Source of the DNA: Pseudomonadota bacterium
Lineage (GTDB): Bacteria > SAR324 > NAC60-12
Assembly: GCA_014381795.1 (NCBI GenBank)
Contig: JACNKY010000162.1
Span: 1 to 14,284, forward strand
DNA: 14,284 bases
Direction: 5' to 3'
Part shown: in pieces, positions 14,056 to 14,284 of the stretch
Numbering within the stretch: position 1 is the stretch's first letter
Layout: each line of letters starts with the position of its first letter
The notes under the pieces: model-generated
What the model was told of the DNA's origin: nothing
Database searches by the model: none
Seen by the model: the letters and a program-made list of their open reading frames with translations, nothing else
Program-made: the position numbers and the translations under genes

Positions 14056-14284
14056 CTAACGTGATTCAAGCTGTCTCTGTAGTTGAGGGTTTTCACGTCG
14101 AAGTCTTTCAATACGTCCCAGTCCCTGAGCAAAAAGCAGGTTTTCCGGATCAGTCTTCCAGGCCTCTCTGTAAGTTGTGTGGGCTAGTCCATAATCTCCA
14201 ATTGCTTCGAAGCATAGTCCAAGGTTATAAAGGTCATTTGGATCAGAATTTTCTGCAGTGTCCTGCTGAAGTTGGTCTATTGCT
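14056..14284 (-). CDS. TPR-containing protein, C-terminal part (gene continues beyond window)
   Basis: On the minus strand a frame enters from the window edge and ends at TAG (14056-14058), giving 75 visible residues. It reads LYNLGLCFEAIGDYGLAHTT then YREAWKTDPENLLFAQGLGR, a tetratricopeptide unit, and finishes with a charged tail ERLRRENPQLQRQLESR that could form a short coiled coil. The TPR unit aligns with the end of the downstream lipoprotein (NLGLAFEAGGEISQARKHYE), so the two are probably paralogous in this part. The gap to the lipoprotein ATG is 40 bases, so they are likely one operon. Function cannot be stated from the visible part. Confidence 0.75.
   Translation of the reverse strand, partial: AIDQLQQDTAENSDPNDLYNLGLCFEAIGDYGLAHTTYREAWKTDPENLLFAQGLGRIERLRRENPQLQRQLESR

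Larger units (their letters stand above)
18..14149. repeat. Dispersed palindrome TCCGGA, about 31 copies
   Basis: By hand I count about 31 copies of TCCGGA spread over the whole window, in genes of both strands and between genes. Eight are the longer palindrome TTCCGGAA (starting at 1050, 1479, 1677, 1779, 2210, 3863, 6372, 11779). Base composition alone predicts about three TCCGGA. Frequent Ser-Gly (TCC GGA) and Pro-Glu/Asp (CCG GAN) codon pairs explain some copies but not those between genes. The function is unknown. Confidence 0.75.

Noticed and set aside
1..14284. tRNA or rRNA genes, CRISPR arrays, insertion sequences or prophage genes
   Set aside because: None seen on either strand; the tyrosine-gene scar has no transposase or terminal repeats visible beside it.

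Overview
The window reads as chromosomal DNA of a Gram-negative, probably proteobacterial, organism with moderate GC. The reasons are a periplasmic binding protein with an export signal, a membrane histidine kinase with a periplasmic sensor, a lipobox lipoprotein, and the remains of an aerobic tyrosine-degradation operon. The exact lineage cannot be fixed from this stretch; a marine proteobacterium or SAR324-like bacterium is only a guess.

Layout. (1) 1-1317, plus strand: the 3' part of a hydantoinase B/oxoprolinase gene, running in from outside the window. It ends exactly where a minus-strand operon ends (1317/1318). (2) 6295-1318, minus strand: tctC-tctB-tctA, a tripartite tricarboxylate transporter, followed without a real gap by an AtuA-family (DUF1446) gene and a DUF4387 gene. 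(3) 6296-6820: a long upstream region with several perfect inverted repeats. (4) 6821-7738, plus strand: wreckage of a tyrosine-catabolism operon. The first 17 codons of 4-hydroxyphenylpyruvate dioxygenase are joined out of frame to the last ~64 codons of fumarylacetoacetase, followed by a full-length maleylacetoacetate isomerase gene carrying two in-frame TAG codons. (5) 7904-10224, plus strand: a CitA/DcuS-type sensor kinase and its CitB/DcuR-type response regulator, overlapping by 4 bases. (6) 10357-11877, plus strand: a malonyl-CoA synthetase (MatB-like). (7) 11878-12721: an AT-rich spacer with two palindromes, then a small protein with two tandem XRE helix-turn-helix domains. (8) 14284-12756, minus strand: two tandem TPR-containing genes, one a lipoprotein and one cut by the window edge.

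How it may work together (inference): the kinase would sense a di- or tricarboxylate in the periplasm and the regulator would switch on the divergent tctCBA-atuA-DUF4387 operon. TctC/TctB/TctA would import the acid, and MatB could activate malonate or a relative as its CoA thioester. The roles of the AtuA/DUF4387 pair and of the HyuB protein are unknown; they are the least understood part of the locus. The decayed tyrosine genes lie between the regulator pair and the presumed target operon.

Across all these regions the palindrome TCCGGA is strikingly frequent: about 31 copies by hand count, against roughly three expected from composition.
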